Origin: Bacteroidia bacterium
Lineage (GTDB): Bacteria; Bacteroidota; Bacteroidia; Bacteroidales; BM520
NCBI GenBank assembly: GCA_009930445.1
Contig: RZYD01000003.1
Location: forward strand, 1 to 38,355
Length of the DNA stretch: 38,355 bases
Reading direction: 5' to 3'
The position numbers and the translations under genes are program-made. Shown one piece after another: positions 1-7,029 of the stretch. Numbering within the stretch: position 1 is the stretch's first letter; each line of letters begins with the position of its first letter. The notes under the pieces are model-generated. The model saw only the letters and a program-made list of their open reading frames with translations. It had not been told where the DNA came from and did not search any database.

Positions 1-381
1 TGGCGGGTGGGCGTTGAAAAACCTGCCGATAATGCAGCGTATGGGGAAAACCTTCAGGCTGTGGTTCAACTTACCGGAAAGGCTCTCGCTACTTCCGGTA
101 GCTATCGGAAATTTTATATTAAGGATGGCGTAAAATACAGCCATACCATCGATCCCCAAACCGGATATCCTGTAGTTCATTCGTTGTTAAGTGCTACAGT
201 AATTGCCAACCAATGCGGAGTGGCTGATGCCTGGGCAACGGCTCTTATGGTGCTGGGATCTGAAAAAGGGAAAGCCGTAATTCTTCAGCATAATGAACTG
301 GAGGCCTATTTGATTTTTATTAATGCGGAGGGCAAGAGTGAAACCTGGGCTTCGGATGGTTTCTTATCGGTTATGGAATAA
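1..381 (+). CDS. apbE: FAD:protein FMN transferase ApbE, C-terminal part (5' end outside window)
   Basis: ApbE covalently attaches FMN from FAD to threonine residues of exported proteins such as NqrB, NqrC and RnfG. The reading frame is already open at base 1 (WRVGVEKP...), so this is only the last 126 residues. Visible family signatures are the GKALATSGSYRKFY strand pair, the IDPQTGYP motif that precedes the nucleotide pocket, and the GVADAWATALMVLG helix whose Asp/Ala/Thr residues help bind the divalent metal. The stop is TAA at 379-381. The next gene is convergent and encodes an NqrM-like cysteine-rich protein. That pairing fits a role in flavinylating and maturing the Na+-translocating NADH:quinone reductase, although no nqr genes are inside the window. 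Family assignment is firm; the client protein is inferred. Confidence 0.93.
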   Translation, partial: WRVGVEKPADNAAYGENLQAVVQLTGKALATSGSYRKFYIKDGVKYSHTIDPQTGYPVVHSLLSATVIANQCGVADAWATALMVLGSEKGKAVILQHNELEAYLIFINAEGKSETWASDGFLSVME

Positions 382-386
382 CTACA

Positions 387-572
387 TCAGTTATTATGGC
401 AGGAATTACTGCCACCGCCGCAACTGCATCCGATGCGCTCTCCTGTTTCAGGATGTACACTGGAGCAACTTTTTTTAAACTCGCCTCCTTTCTTAACAAA
501 CATTTTAATGGCAAGGGCTGAAACGGCAAGTGCCAATAAGAGAATGGAGATAAGAATTACTTTTAGCATCAT
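387..572 (-). CDS. small NqrM-like membrane-anchored cysteine-rich protein
   Basis: This 62-residue protein starts at the first of two consecutive ATGs (MMLKVILI...). A longer frame reaches 608 but adds residues that look non-coding in front of the membrane helix. A single transmembrane segment (about residues 3-22) is followed by a basic stretch, then Cys at FKKSC, the CSC pair in RIGCSCGGG, and a final Cys near the C terminus. A helix followed by four spaced cysteines is the layout of NqrM (DUF539), which is thought to deliver iron to the NqrD/NqrE centre of Na+-NQR. The neighbouring apbE is a classical NqrM companion, but here it is convergent rather than upstream. No Shine-Dalgarno sequence is visible. 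A 30-bp palindrome lies just upstream. The NqrM link is an inference from layout, not a clear sequence match. Confidence 0.6.
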   Translation of the reverse strand: MMLKVILISILLLALAVSALAIKMFVKKGGEFKKSCSSVHPETGERIGCSCGGGSNSCHNN

Positions 573-612
573 GTTTAATTTATAGTGTAAACAAACCGGG
601 TACGACAATGTT

Positions 613-642
613 TATGCCGGAAAACAATTGTTTTCCGGCATA
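613..642. repeat. perfect 30-bp palindrome between the NqrM-like and HARE-HTH genes
   Basis: The sequence from TATGCCGG to CCGGCATA is perfectly self-complementary over 30 bases, with CAATTG at its centre. As RNA it would form a 12-bp stem with a 6-base loop. Rightward it is followed, after five bases, by a run of T at 647-653, so it might act as a terminator in that direction, although no close plus-strand gene needs one. Leftward there is no T-run. It lies 41-70 bases upstream of the NqrM-like start codon, which also suits an operator. Confidence 0.7.
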
Positions 643-672
643 TCCTGTTTTTTTAGTCAACATTGTTGGGAA

Positions 673-2136
673 TTATTTTTTTTGCCACCCTTTGTAAATC
701 TTCGATTCCAGCCCAATATAGTTTTTCTGGAAGAAACAGAATGTTTCCGACCGATCGAGTTTTAGATTGGAAAGTACGTTTTTGCTGCTGGTTTCACGAT
801 ACTTGGTAACATATTCGGTGATTTCGTTAATATGTTTCGGCTCATCGGTTTTTTCCAGGAATTCACGTACCAGCTCCTTGATCGTTTCTGTTTTAATATT
901 GTCCCATCCGGCCAGCGCATACGTACTGGTTTTCCCTATTGCAGATACTTCGTCAAGGCTGAGTATGGACGAGCGCAGGGATTCAATATTCCTGGGAACT
1001 CTGTTGGTCCTTCTGGCTAGTTCTTCATGGATTTCGGCCAGTTGCATCGGCCGTCCGGCTTCTTCCAGAATCGAAAGGATATGTTCTGAGAGTTTAACCA
1101 GCGTATTTCTGGCAATTAAGAAATTATTTTTATCCGTGCTGATTTCAATTTCGAGCTCTTCGTTGGCAACGTGGCGCATAACTGCTTTTGCACGTTTTAT
1201 CCATTTTTCGTCGGTAGTGCGGGTAAATTTATTCAGGAATGGATCAATTTCCAGCGGATAGGTCTCTTCAATCCGTTCGTTAATGAGGTCGTTTAACGCA
1301 TCGAAACAACCGATGAAGTCAAATTTTTCATACAGTTCGTTTTTTACCAGATAGTAGTTCATGTACAATTTTTCCATATTCTGGAATGTGGAATAGTCAT
1401 TTTCGAAGAGGACGGAGAAGACAAATCCGAAGAATTTCGGGGTCATGATGATATCTTCCTTGTCGTTGATCCGGTCGGCTGAGCGTTTGTTAATGATCAG
1501 CAAGTCGCGTTTTGAATCCAGATCGTACGAAATATGGTCGAGAATGTACGTGTGTTCCATCGTAAAAACCGAGATAATGCGTTCCATCATCGACGGAATT
1601 TTCTGGGAAATTTGACGGACTCTTTCACGGGTTATATCATAAATATCACCTATGGCCTGCAGCGTCCGTTTATTGCTGTCGGTAAAATAGTTGAAATTCT
1701 GACGGAAGATAAAAAATTCCCTTTCATTCATGTTTTTCTGCAGAATAGCAGTCAGAAACTTGCAGAACGGAAATTCTTTATTGAAAAATTCGGTACGGAA
1801 AGTTTCCGTATCCTGTGTTGGGATTTTAAAGCTGTTGTAGCAGAAAATTTTAAAATCTTCAAACTGTTTTGTGCGTGGATCCAGCTTGATTTTATCAACA
1901 GTCAAGCTATATTGACGAATGAATTTATCGGAAATCCGGGTTAATTCGTCATTTGTTTTGGCGCCGCAGTTTTGGAGGTTTTTGAAAGTTCCGTACTTGA
2001 AATAATACTCGACGATTTTGTAAAGCGTTGGTATAGAATTCGCAACGCAAACATTTCTTGTCCTTTCGGAAAGTTTTTCCATATCTTTGAGTTCGGAGAT
2101 ATGGAAGTTAGTGGGCATAGTACTGTTCATAGACAC
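673..2136 (-). CDS. sigma-region-4-like / HARE-HTH DNA-binding protein
   Basis: This 487-residue protein has a composite architecture. Residues about 20-75 resemble the helix-hairpin-helix of the RNA polymerase alpha C-terminal domain (NSIPTLYKIVEYY..LQNCGAKTNDEL). Residues about 135-185 resemble sigma-70 region 4, including the helix-turn-helix TLQAIGDIYDITRERVRQI. Residues about 350-420 resemble a HARE-HTH winged helix (ILEEAGRPMQLAEIHEEL), the fold of RNA polymerase delta subunit, with a second winged-helix-like segment to the end. No region 2 (-10 binding) is seen, so it is not a complete sigma factor. It stands alone behind its own predicted promoter (2184-2215), with a palindrome beyond its 3' end. 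A transcription- or DNA-modification-related regulator is likely; its target is unknown. ATGs at 2136, 2130 and 2118 are all possible starts. Confidence 0.7.
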   Translation of the reverse strand: MSMNSTMPTNFHISELKDMEKLSERTRNVCVANSIPTLYKIVEYYFKYGTFKNLQNCGAKTNDELTRISDKFIRQYSLTVDKIKLDPRTKQFEDFKIFCYNSFKIPTQDTETFRTEFFNKEFPFCKFLTAILQKNMNEREFFIFRQNFNYFTDSNKRTLQAIGDIYDITRERVRQISQKIPSMMERIISVFTMEHTYILDHISYDLDSKRDLLIINKRSADRINDKEDIIMTPKFFGFVFSVLFENDYSTFQNMEKLYMNYYLVKNELYEKFDFIGCFDALNDLINERIEETYPLEIDPFLNKFTRTTDEKWIKRAKAVMRHVANEELEIEISTDKNNFLIARNTLVKLSEHILSILEEAGRPMQLAEIHEELARRTNRVPRNIESLRSSILSLDEVSAIGKTSTYALAGWDNIKTETIKELVREFLEKTDEPKHINEITEYVTKYRETSSKNVLSNLKLDRSETFCFFQKNYIGLESKIYKGWQKK

Positions 2137-2183
2137 TTCTTTTATTCTGGTTTAAATATTTGTTTCTACCACTTATTGCTCTC

Positions 2184-2215
2184 CAAAAATAGGTAATTAT
2201 TTTTTTAAAAAGCAA
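2184..2215 (-). promoter_or_regulatory. predicted Bacteroidota-type promoter of the sigma-4/HARE gene
   Basis: On the minus strand TATTTTTG (2191-2184) matches the TAnnTTTG -7 element and TTG (2215-2213) lies 21 bases upstream as a -33 element. The start codon at 2136 would have a leader of about 40 bases. This is consensus matching only. Confidence 0.5.
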
Positions 2216-2266
2216 GAAAAGTACTAAAAAAAGAGATAATAATTTTTTTTTAAACCTGAATATCGG

Positions 2267-3031
2267 TCATGAAGATGTTGGAATCCGAAAATGATACAAC
2301 ACGATGGCTGTTGCAATTGATGCATTAAGGCTTTCGGGATGAGGTAATTGCGGGTAAAAAGGGGGGATGGTGAGTTTATGGGTTACCTTTGATTCAATAC
2401 TTTTTCTTATTCCATGAGCTTCGCTTCCAATAATAAGAATTCCGTTCGATTTTGGGCTACAATTATAAATTTTATCTCCTTTAAGAAAAAGTCCGTAGAT
2501 GGGTATAGTTAAAGGAATCCGTGCCTGAAAGTCATCAAAGGAGATATACTGGAGGTTGCAACTGGCTAGTGCCCCCATTGTAGCCTGAACTGTTTTGGGG
2601 TTGAACAGTTCTACAGTATCGGGGGTACAGAAAATGTTTTTTACCCCAAACCAGCTTGCGGTACGGAGGATGGTTCCCAGGTTTCCAGGGTCGCGGATTG
2701 TATCGAGGTAAAGCACCAGGTCGTCGAACAGTGACGGATTTTTCAATAAGTCAGGGTATCGGATCTGGCAAACGGCTATCACTTGATTCGGTGTTTTGAG
2801 GGTACTTATGGTAGCCAGTTCCGGTTCGGTAACCAAGGTAATTTTGATGGATGTGTCTGTTGGCAAATGGGGATAATGGGCTTCGGTTACCACAATTTCC
2901 TCTATGGGGTATCCAGCCCTGCATAAGTCATCCACCATTTTAATTCCTTCTGCCAGGAACAGGCCTTTTTGGGTGCGGTATTTCTGTAGATGCAGCGATT
3001 TGAAATGTTTAATTTGGTTTTTTGAAAGCAT
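2267..3031 (-). CDS. TrmH/SpoU-family RNA 2'-O-ribose methyltransferase
   Basis: This SAM-dependent enzyme of the SpoU (SPOUT) class methylates the 2'-OH of a ribose in rRNA or tRNA; the exact site cannot be assigned from sequence. From ATG 3031 it is 254 residues. The N-terminal substrate-binding part contains KYRTQKGLFLAEGIKMV. The three SPOUT motifs are DTIRDPGNLGTILRTASWFG, then GILIIGSEAHGI, then the C-terminal PHPESLNASIATAIVLYHF, which form the trefoil knot that binds SAM. A frame extending to 3103 exists, but it would overlap the end of rplI and run through the terminator, so 3031 is preferred. The terminator T-run touches the ATG directly. The gene lies downstream of rpsF-rpsR-rplI on the same strand. 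Confidence 0.92.
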   Translation of the reverse strand: MLSKNQIKHFKSLHLQKYRTQKGLFLAEGIKMVDDLCRAGYPIEEIVVTEAHYPHLPTDTSIKITLVTEPELATISTLKTPNQVIAVCQIRYPDLLKNPSLFDDLVLYLDTIRDPGNLGTILRTASWFGVKNIFCTPDTVELFNPKTVQATMGALASCNLQYISFDDFQARIPLTIPIYGLFLKGDKIYNCSPKSNGILIIGSEAHGIRKSIESKVTHKLTIPPFYPQLPHPESLNASIATAIVLYHFRIPTSS

Positions 3032-3058
3032 AAAAAAATCCCGGATGTTTCCGGGATT
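3032..3058 (-). terminator. intrinsic terminator after rplI, abutting the methyltransferase start codon
   Basis: On the minus strand a perfect 9-bp stem (AATCCCGGA with TCCGGGATT, loop of 4) is followed by a run of seven T that runs straight into the ATG at 3031. It ends the rpsF-rpsR-rplI transcript. Read-through or a promoter within this region would be needed to express the methyltransferase. Confidence 0.85.
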
Positions 3059-3083
3059 AAAGGTACGTATATTTTTGAAATGC

Positions 3084-3533
3084 CTATTCGGCAAATACTT
3101 CAAAGTTTACCTCCACCTGTATGTCCTTATAAAGAATGATTTTGGCGGTGTAGGTACCAATTTCTTTGATGGAATCTCCATCGACATGGATTTTCTTCCG
3201 GTCGATTTCATATTTGAACTGTTCCTTGATGGAATCGGCAAGTTGCATTGCGTTCACTGAACCAAAGATTTTTCCGGTAGTTGCCGCTTTGGCACCAATT
3301 TTTACTGTAATGTTGTTGAGGGCCTCCGCCAGGGCAGTCGCTTCTTTTCTGGTTTTATCTTCTTTAAAAGCTTTTTGTTTTATTACTTCATCGCGGCTTT
3401 TCAATGCTGACGGAGTAGCCAGGATTGCTTTTCCCTGAGGGATGAGGTAATTTCTGGCGTAACCAGGTTTAACATCAATTACATCGTTGGCATATCCCAG
3501 ATTGGGTATATCTTGTTTAAGTATAATTTGCAT
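3084..3533 (-). CDS. rplI: 50S ribosomal protein L9
   Basis: L9 binds domain V of 23S rRNA and helps keep the reading frame. The 149-residue product has the standard two-lobed layout. The N-terminal domain begins MQIILKQDIPNLGYANDVIDV and carries the L9 signature around GYARNYLIP. A long charged helix (about 45-75, EVIKQKAFKEDKTRKEA) links it to the C-terminal domain, which includes GKIFGSVNAMQLADSI. It is the last gene of the rpsF-rpsR-rplI operon and is followed by a strong terminator. It has one of the few clear Shine-Dalgarno sites in the window. Confidence 0.98.
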   Translation of the reverse strand: MQIILKQDIPNLGYANDVIDVKPGYARNYLIPQGKAILATPSALKSRDEVIKQKAFKEDKTRKEATALAEALNNITVKIGAKAATTGKIFGSVNAMQLADSIKEQFKYEIDRKKIHVDGDSIKEIGTYTAKIILYKDIQVEVNFEVFAE

Positions 3534-3537
3534 GGTT

Positions 3538-3547
3538 CTACCTCCTT
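3538..3547 (-). promoter_or_regulatory. strong Shine-Dalgarno site of rplI
   Basis: AAGGAGGTAG lies 7 bases upstream of the rplI ATG and overlaps the TAA stop of rpsR, which suggests translational coupling. It stands out because most genes here lack such a site. Confidence 0.8.
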
Positions 3548-3812
3548 ATTTTAATAAATCCGCAACATAAGGCATCAGGGCAAGGTGTCTTGCTCTTTTG
3601 ATTGCCTGTGAAACTTTTTTCTGGTATTTTGTTGATGTGCCGGTAATACGGCGTGGGAGAATTTTTCCCTGTTCGTTAACGAATTTCAGGAGAAAATCAG
3701 CATCCTTGTAGTCAATGTATTTTATCCCTGATTTTTTGAAGCGACAATATTTTTTCTTTTTGACATCAACCGCAATCGGGGTTAAATATTTGATTTCTGA
3801 ATTGTTTGCCAT
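3546..3812 (-). CDS. rpsR: 30S ribosomal protein S18
   Basis: S18 forms a heterodimer with S6 on the 30S platform. The 88-residue protein has the family core: [19 protein letters not shown], then the signature [31 protein letters not shown], whose basic helix contacts 16S rRNA. A Bacteroidota-style N-terminal extension ([20 protein letters not shown]) precedes the core. Only one cysteine of the zinc-binding type of S18 remains, so it is probably a zinc-independent form. It sits 24 bases after rpsF, and its stop codon overlaps the Shine-Dalgarno of rplI. Confidence 0.98.
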   Translation of the reverse strand: MANNSEIKYLTPIAVDVKKKKYCRFKKSGIKYIDYKDADFLLKFVNEQGKILPRRITGTSTKYQKKVSQAIKRARHLALMPYVADLLK

Positions 3813-3836
3813 GATTTTTAATTTTATGTGAGATAA

Positions 3837-4211
3837 TTATTCAGCTGCCTCCGTTTTCTCTTCGGGTGCGTTTTGTTTTTGCGATTTAGCTGCACGTTTT
3901 TTCTCGTTGTATGCAATTGCATGCTTGTCGAGTTTTACGGTTAAAAACCGCAGAATTCTTTCGTCGCGTTTAAACGTCACTTCAAAGTTTTCAAGCAGAT
4001 TACCTTCTGCCCTGTATTCCAGCAGGTGGTAAAATCCGGTCGATTTCTTCTGAATCGGGTAGGCCAGTTTCTTAAGTCCCCAATTTTCTTCATGGACAAT
4101 TTCTGCCCCTTTTGTTTTCAGGTAATTCCTGAATTTTTCAACCGCTTCCTTCATCTGATCTTCAGATAAAACGGGAGTCATAATGAAAACGGTTTCGTAC
4201 TGATTGAGCAT
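3837..4211 (-). CDS. rpsF: 30S ribosomal protein S6
   Basis: S6 is the partner of S18 on the small-subunit platform. The 124-residue product begins MLNQYETVFIMTPVLSEDQ and contains the conserved GAEIVHEENWGLKKLAYPI strand, the GFYHLLEY strand and the DERILRFLTVKL strand of the ferredoxin-like fold. It then runs into a charged, low-complexity tail (KKRAAKSQKQNAPEEKTEAAE) typical of Bacteroidota S6. It is the first gene of the rpsF-rpsR-rplI operon and has a well-formed promoter 51-80 bases upstream. Length and order match the usual operon. Confidence 0.98.
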   Translation of the reverse strand: MLNQYETVFIMTPVLSEDQMKEAVEKFRNYLKTKGAEIVHEENWGLKKLAYPIQKKSTGFYHLLEYRAEGNLLENFEVTFKRDERILRFLTVKLDKHAIAYNEKKRAAKSQKQNAPEEKTEAAE

Positions 4212-4261
4212 TGTTTTCAGATTTTAATGAATAATGATTCTTTCTGTTAAAAAATGGAGTG

Positions 4262-4291
4262 CAAAATTACTATAATTTTTTGATTTTCAAA
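4262..4291 (-). promoter_or_regulatory. predicted promoter of the rpsF-rpsR-rplI operon
   Basis: On the minus strand TTTG (4291-4288), an 18-base spacer and TAATTTTG (4269-4262) match the Bacteroidota -33/-7 consensus. Initiation would fall near 4255 and give a leader of about 45 bases before rpsF. The 230-base gap between nhaA and rpsF holds nothing else I can support. Confidence 0.7.
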
Positions 4292-4440
4292 ACTTGCACG
4301 AAAGTTTGGTTCAAAGAAAATTTTAAAATCCTTTCTTGCTTATACGGGCAATTCTATGGCTGGTAAGTCTGACTGCCTTCTGCCGTTCTGCATGTGGCTT
4401 TTGGTTCTCGTTGTTGCAAAAATATCAATGCCGATCGGAC

Positions 4441-5784
4441 TTATGCTTTTACCGGTGTTTTTTTCTTAACAAGGCTCAGCCAAATCAATCCGATTGCACT
4501 GGCGGTGAGCGAGGCTGAGAGGATGCCTATTTTAGCTACTTCGAGATAATGCATCCCGGGGAAGGCCAGGTTATCAACAAACAGTGACATGGTAAAGCCG
4601 ATGCCCCCCAGGCAGGCCACGCCCATCAACTGCTTCCAGGTTGTATGGTCGGGAAGTTTGGCCATTTTGCTTTTTACCGCCAGCCAGCTGAAGAGGGTTA
4701 TGCCAATTGGTTTTCCTATTACCAACCCGAAAAATACCCCCATGGCAACCGGACTGGTAAAATCAGCTAACAGGTTATCGGCATGCAATGCCACACCTGC
4801 GTTGGCCAGAGCAAAAACAGGTAAGATCAGAAACGTTACCCAGGGATGTAGTTTTTCTGTATTACGCTGCGCAGGCGACATTACGCGCTTACAACAGAGT
4901 TCAATCGACTGCACGGCTTCCAGTTGTCGGTGGTTAGTGAGTACATTTTTATCCGGATCCATCCAGGTTCTGAATTTATCCAGGTGATAGTGGATATCTT
5001 TCTGAAAACAGGATGAATCGATTTTCGTCCTGCTTGGAGTTGCCATGGCTACTAACACACCGGCAATGGTGGTATGAACTCCTGATTGCATGAAGAAGTA
5101 CCACATCAGTAGCCCTCCCAACAGATAAGGCACCCGGCTTCTGATACCGATACGATTAAAAATAAACAATAACGCCAGAATAAGTCCGGCAATCCCCAGG
5201 GCATCAAGGTGTAAATTGGAAGTATAGAATACGGCAATTACCAGTACAGCGCCCAGGTCATCGACAATGGCCAGCGCGGTAAGAAAAATTTTTAATGGCA
5301 GGGGCGCTCGTTTCCCCATTAGGGTGAGTACCCCAATGGCGAAGGCTATATCGGTCGCCATCGGAATTCCCCAGCCGGCAATGCCATCGGTACCTTGATT
5401 AAAAAGGAAGAAAATAAACGCTGGAACCACCATTCCACCAAATGCAGCCAAAATTGGGAGGGCAGCTTGTTTGGGTGATTTGAGTTCTCCCACGAGCATC
5501 TCCCGTTTAATTTCTAATCCAACGACATAAAAGAAGATTACCATTAAAAAGTCATTCACCCAATGCGCCAGCCCCATTGATATTTTATTATTTGTAAAAC
5601 CGATGCTGAATTCCTTATGCCAAAACTCCTCGTAAGCATGCCCCAGAAAGGAATTTGCAAGTACCAGTGCAAGAATCGTACAGGTTAAAAGCACAATACC
5701 ACCCGATACTTCGTTATGAATAAAACTTGAAAATGGTTTTTTAATTCGTTTTAAAAGAATGGTTTCTTGTCTTGTGATGTCCAT
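4441..5784 (-). CDS. nhaA: Na+/H+ antiporter NhaA
   Basis: NhaA is an inner-membrane electrogenic antiporter that expels one Na+ for two H+ and supports salt and alkaline pH tolerance. The 447-residue product has about 11-12 membrane segments. The family signatures are EVSGGIVLLTCTILALVLAN near the N terminus, GLEIKREMLVGEL, MATDIAFAIGVL, and the paired aspartates in LAIVDDLGAVLVIAVFYT, equivalent to Asp163/Asp164 of the E. coli protein, which carry the ion. It is somewhat longer than E. coli NhaA (388 residues) because of a hydrophilic insert around residues 255-310. The start codon is only 4 bases after the wecB stop, so the two genes are probably co-transcribed. No promoter of its own is visible. 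Confidence 0.96.
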   Translation of the reverse strand: MDITRQETILLKRIKKPFSSFIHNEVSGGIVLLTCTILALVLANSFLGHAYEEFWHKEFSIGFTNNKISMGLAHWVNDFLMVIFFYVVGLEIKREMLVGELKSPKQAALPILAAFGGMVVPAFIFFLFNQGTDGIAGWGIPMATDIAFAIGVLTLMGKRAPLPLKIFLTALAIVDDLGAVLVIAVFYTSNLHLDALGIAGLILALLFIFNRIGIRSRVPYLLGGLLMWYFFMQSGVHTTIAGVLVAMATPSRTKIDSSCFQKDIHYHLDKFRTWMDPDKNVLTNHRQLEAVQSIELCCKRVMSPAQRNTEKLHPWVTFLILPVFALANAGVALHADNLLADFTSPVAMGVFFGLVIGKPIGITLFSWLAVKSKMAKLPDHTTWKQLMGVACLGGIGFTMSLFVDNLAFPGMHYLEVAKIGILSASLTASAIGLIWLSLVKKKTPVKA

Positions 5785-5788
5785 GGTG

Positions 5789-6964
5789 CTATTTTGTAAA
5801 AGGGTTGTTATTTGTTATTGGGTTTGTCTCGAAATGTTCAAGAATTACCTGGCATATTGTTTCTGCTGCTTTGCCATCGCCAAAAAGAGGAGGAAAATCG
5901 AGGTTTTTTATTGCTATGAAGTGACTAAAAGCCTTTAAAATTGATTCGTTGATTGAATTTGTGATGATTCCACATTGGTTCTCTACTATTTCAGTCCATT
6001 CGGTTTCAGGCCGGATAATAATTACGGGTTTCCGGAAGAAATAGGCCTCTTTTTGAACGCCTCCTGAGTCGGTAATGACTAGCCTGCAGTGTTTTTCCAG
6101 TTTCAGCATATCGAAATAGGATAAGGGCGGAGTAATTTGAATATCAGGATGTGTTATGAAAGATTTTTTGATTTGTGAAGGGAGTTTTGCAATCTGTTTT
6201 TCAGTCCTGGGATGCAGCGGAATTACCATTTTCATTTGTTGGGCAATTTCAATAAAAGCAGCTAATAAGTTTTCCAGACGTTGTGTGTTGTCGGTATTGA
6301 AATCGCGGTGCAGTGTAGCCAGTACATATTGGTTTTCTTTCAGGGCATATTGTTGAAGGATTGTTGATTTTTTTTCTGCAATTTTTGCGAAGAAAATCGA
6401 GTTATCGAGCATAATATCACCACAATGAAAGAGACCCGGATTATCGATGCTATAAGGTTTTTTCGATGGGGTGTGAAAGCCTTCTTTTACGAGATTGCTG
6501 ATTCCGGTTTGTGTTGGCGAAAAGAGCAGGGTTGCGCAATGGTCGGTGCAGATCCGGTTGATTTCTTCGGGCATGGTTTTATTAAACGACCGGAGTCCGG
6601 CTTCGATATGGATTACAGGAATATGAATTTTCACTGCGGCGAGAGCAGCCGCGAGGGTAGAATTGGTGTCGCCGTAAACAATTACGGCGTCGGGGTGGAT
6701 GTCGGCGAAAACTGTTTCAAATTTTTCCAGCATTCTTGCGGTTTGCGTGGCATGGGAGGCTGATCCTACATGAAGGTTATAATGGGGAGCCGGAATTTGC
6801 AGTTCTTCAAAAAATACCTCCGAAAGGTCGTGGTCATAATGTTGGCCGCTGTGGATAATAATTTCGTTTATCTTTCCGATAAATTTCCCTCTAACCGCAC
6901 GTGAAAACGCGGCTGCTTTAACGATTTGCGGCCTTGCACCGACAATGGATGCCACTGTAATCAT
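5789..6964 (-). CDS. wecB: UDP-N-acetylglucosamine 2-epimerase (non-hydrolysing)
   Basis: WecB interconverts UDP-GlcNAc and UDP-ManNAc in the cytoplasm for surface polysaccharide synthesis. From ATG 6964 the protein has about 391 residues; an ATG two codons earlier (6970) is also possible. It shows the GT-B fold signatures of the family: SIVGARPQIVKAAAFSRA at the N terminus, VIVYGDTNSTLAAALAA, the HIEAGLRS motif with catalytic acidic residues, DHCATLLFSPT, and the UDP-binding TDSGGVQKEAYFFRKPVI near residue 300. No other polysaccharide gene is adjacent. radC lies 60 bases upstream and nhaA 4 bases downstream, so the local operon mixes functions. Confidence 0.95.
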   Translation of the reverse strand: MITVASIVGARPQIVKAAAFSRAVRGKFIGKINEIIIHSGQHYDHDLSEVFFEELQIPAPHYNLHVGSASHATQTARMLEKFETVFADIHPDAVIVYGDTNSTLAAALAAVKIHIPVIHIEAGLRSFNKTMPEEINRICTDHCATLLFSPTQTGISNLVKEGFHTPSKKPYSIDNPGLFHCGDIMLDNSIFFAKIAEKKSTILQQYALKENQYVLATLHRDFNTDNTQRLENLLAAFIEIAQQMKMVIPLHPRTEKQIAKLPSQIKKSFITHPDIQITPPLSYFDMLKLEKHCRLVITDSGGVQKEAYFFRKPVIIIRPETEWTEIVENQCGIITNSINESILKAFSHFIAIKNLDFPPLFGDGKAAETICQVILEHFETNPITNNNPFTK

Positions 6965-7029
6965 ACCCATATTATTTCCCGTGCGAAAATACCTTTTTTT
7001 TACGGAAAACGCATGGCCATCGGTTTTTT

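Noticed and set aside
377-395. AATAACT / AGTTATT dyad spanning both convergent stop codons of apbE and the NqrM-like gene
   Set aside because: The stem is short and AT-rich with no T-run, so it is too weak to call a terminator.
767-1261. 164-codon plus-strand frame inside the HARE-HTH gene
   Set aside because: It lies opposite a gene with recognisable domains and has no protein features of its own.
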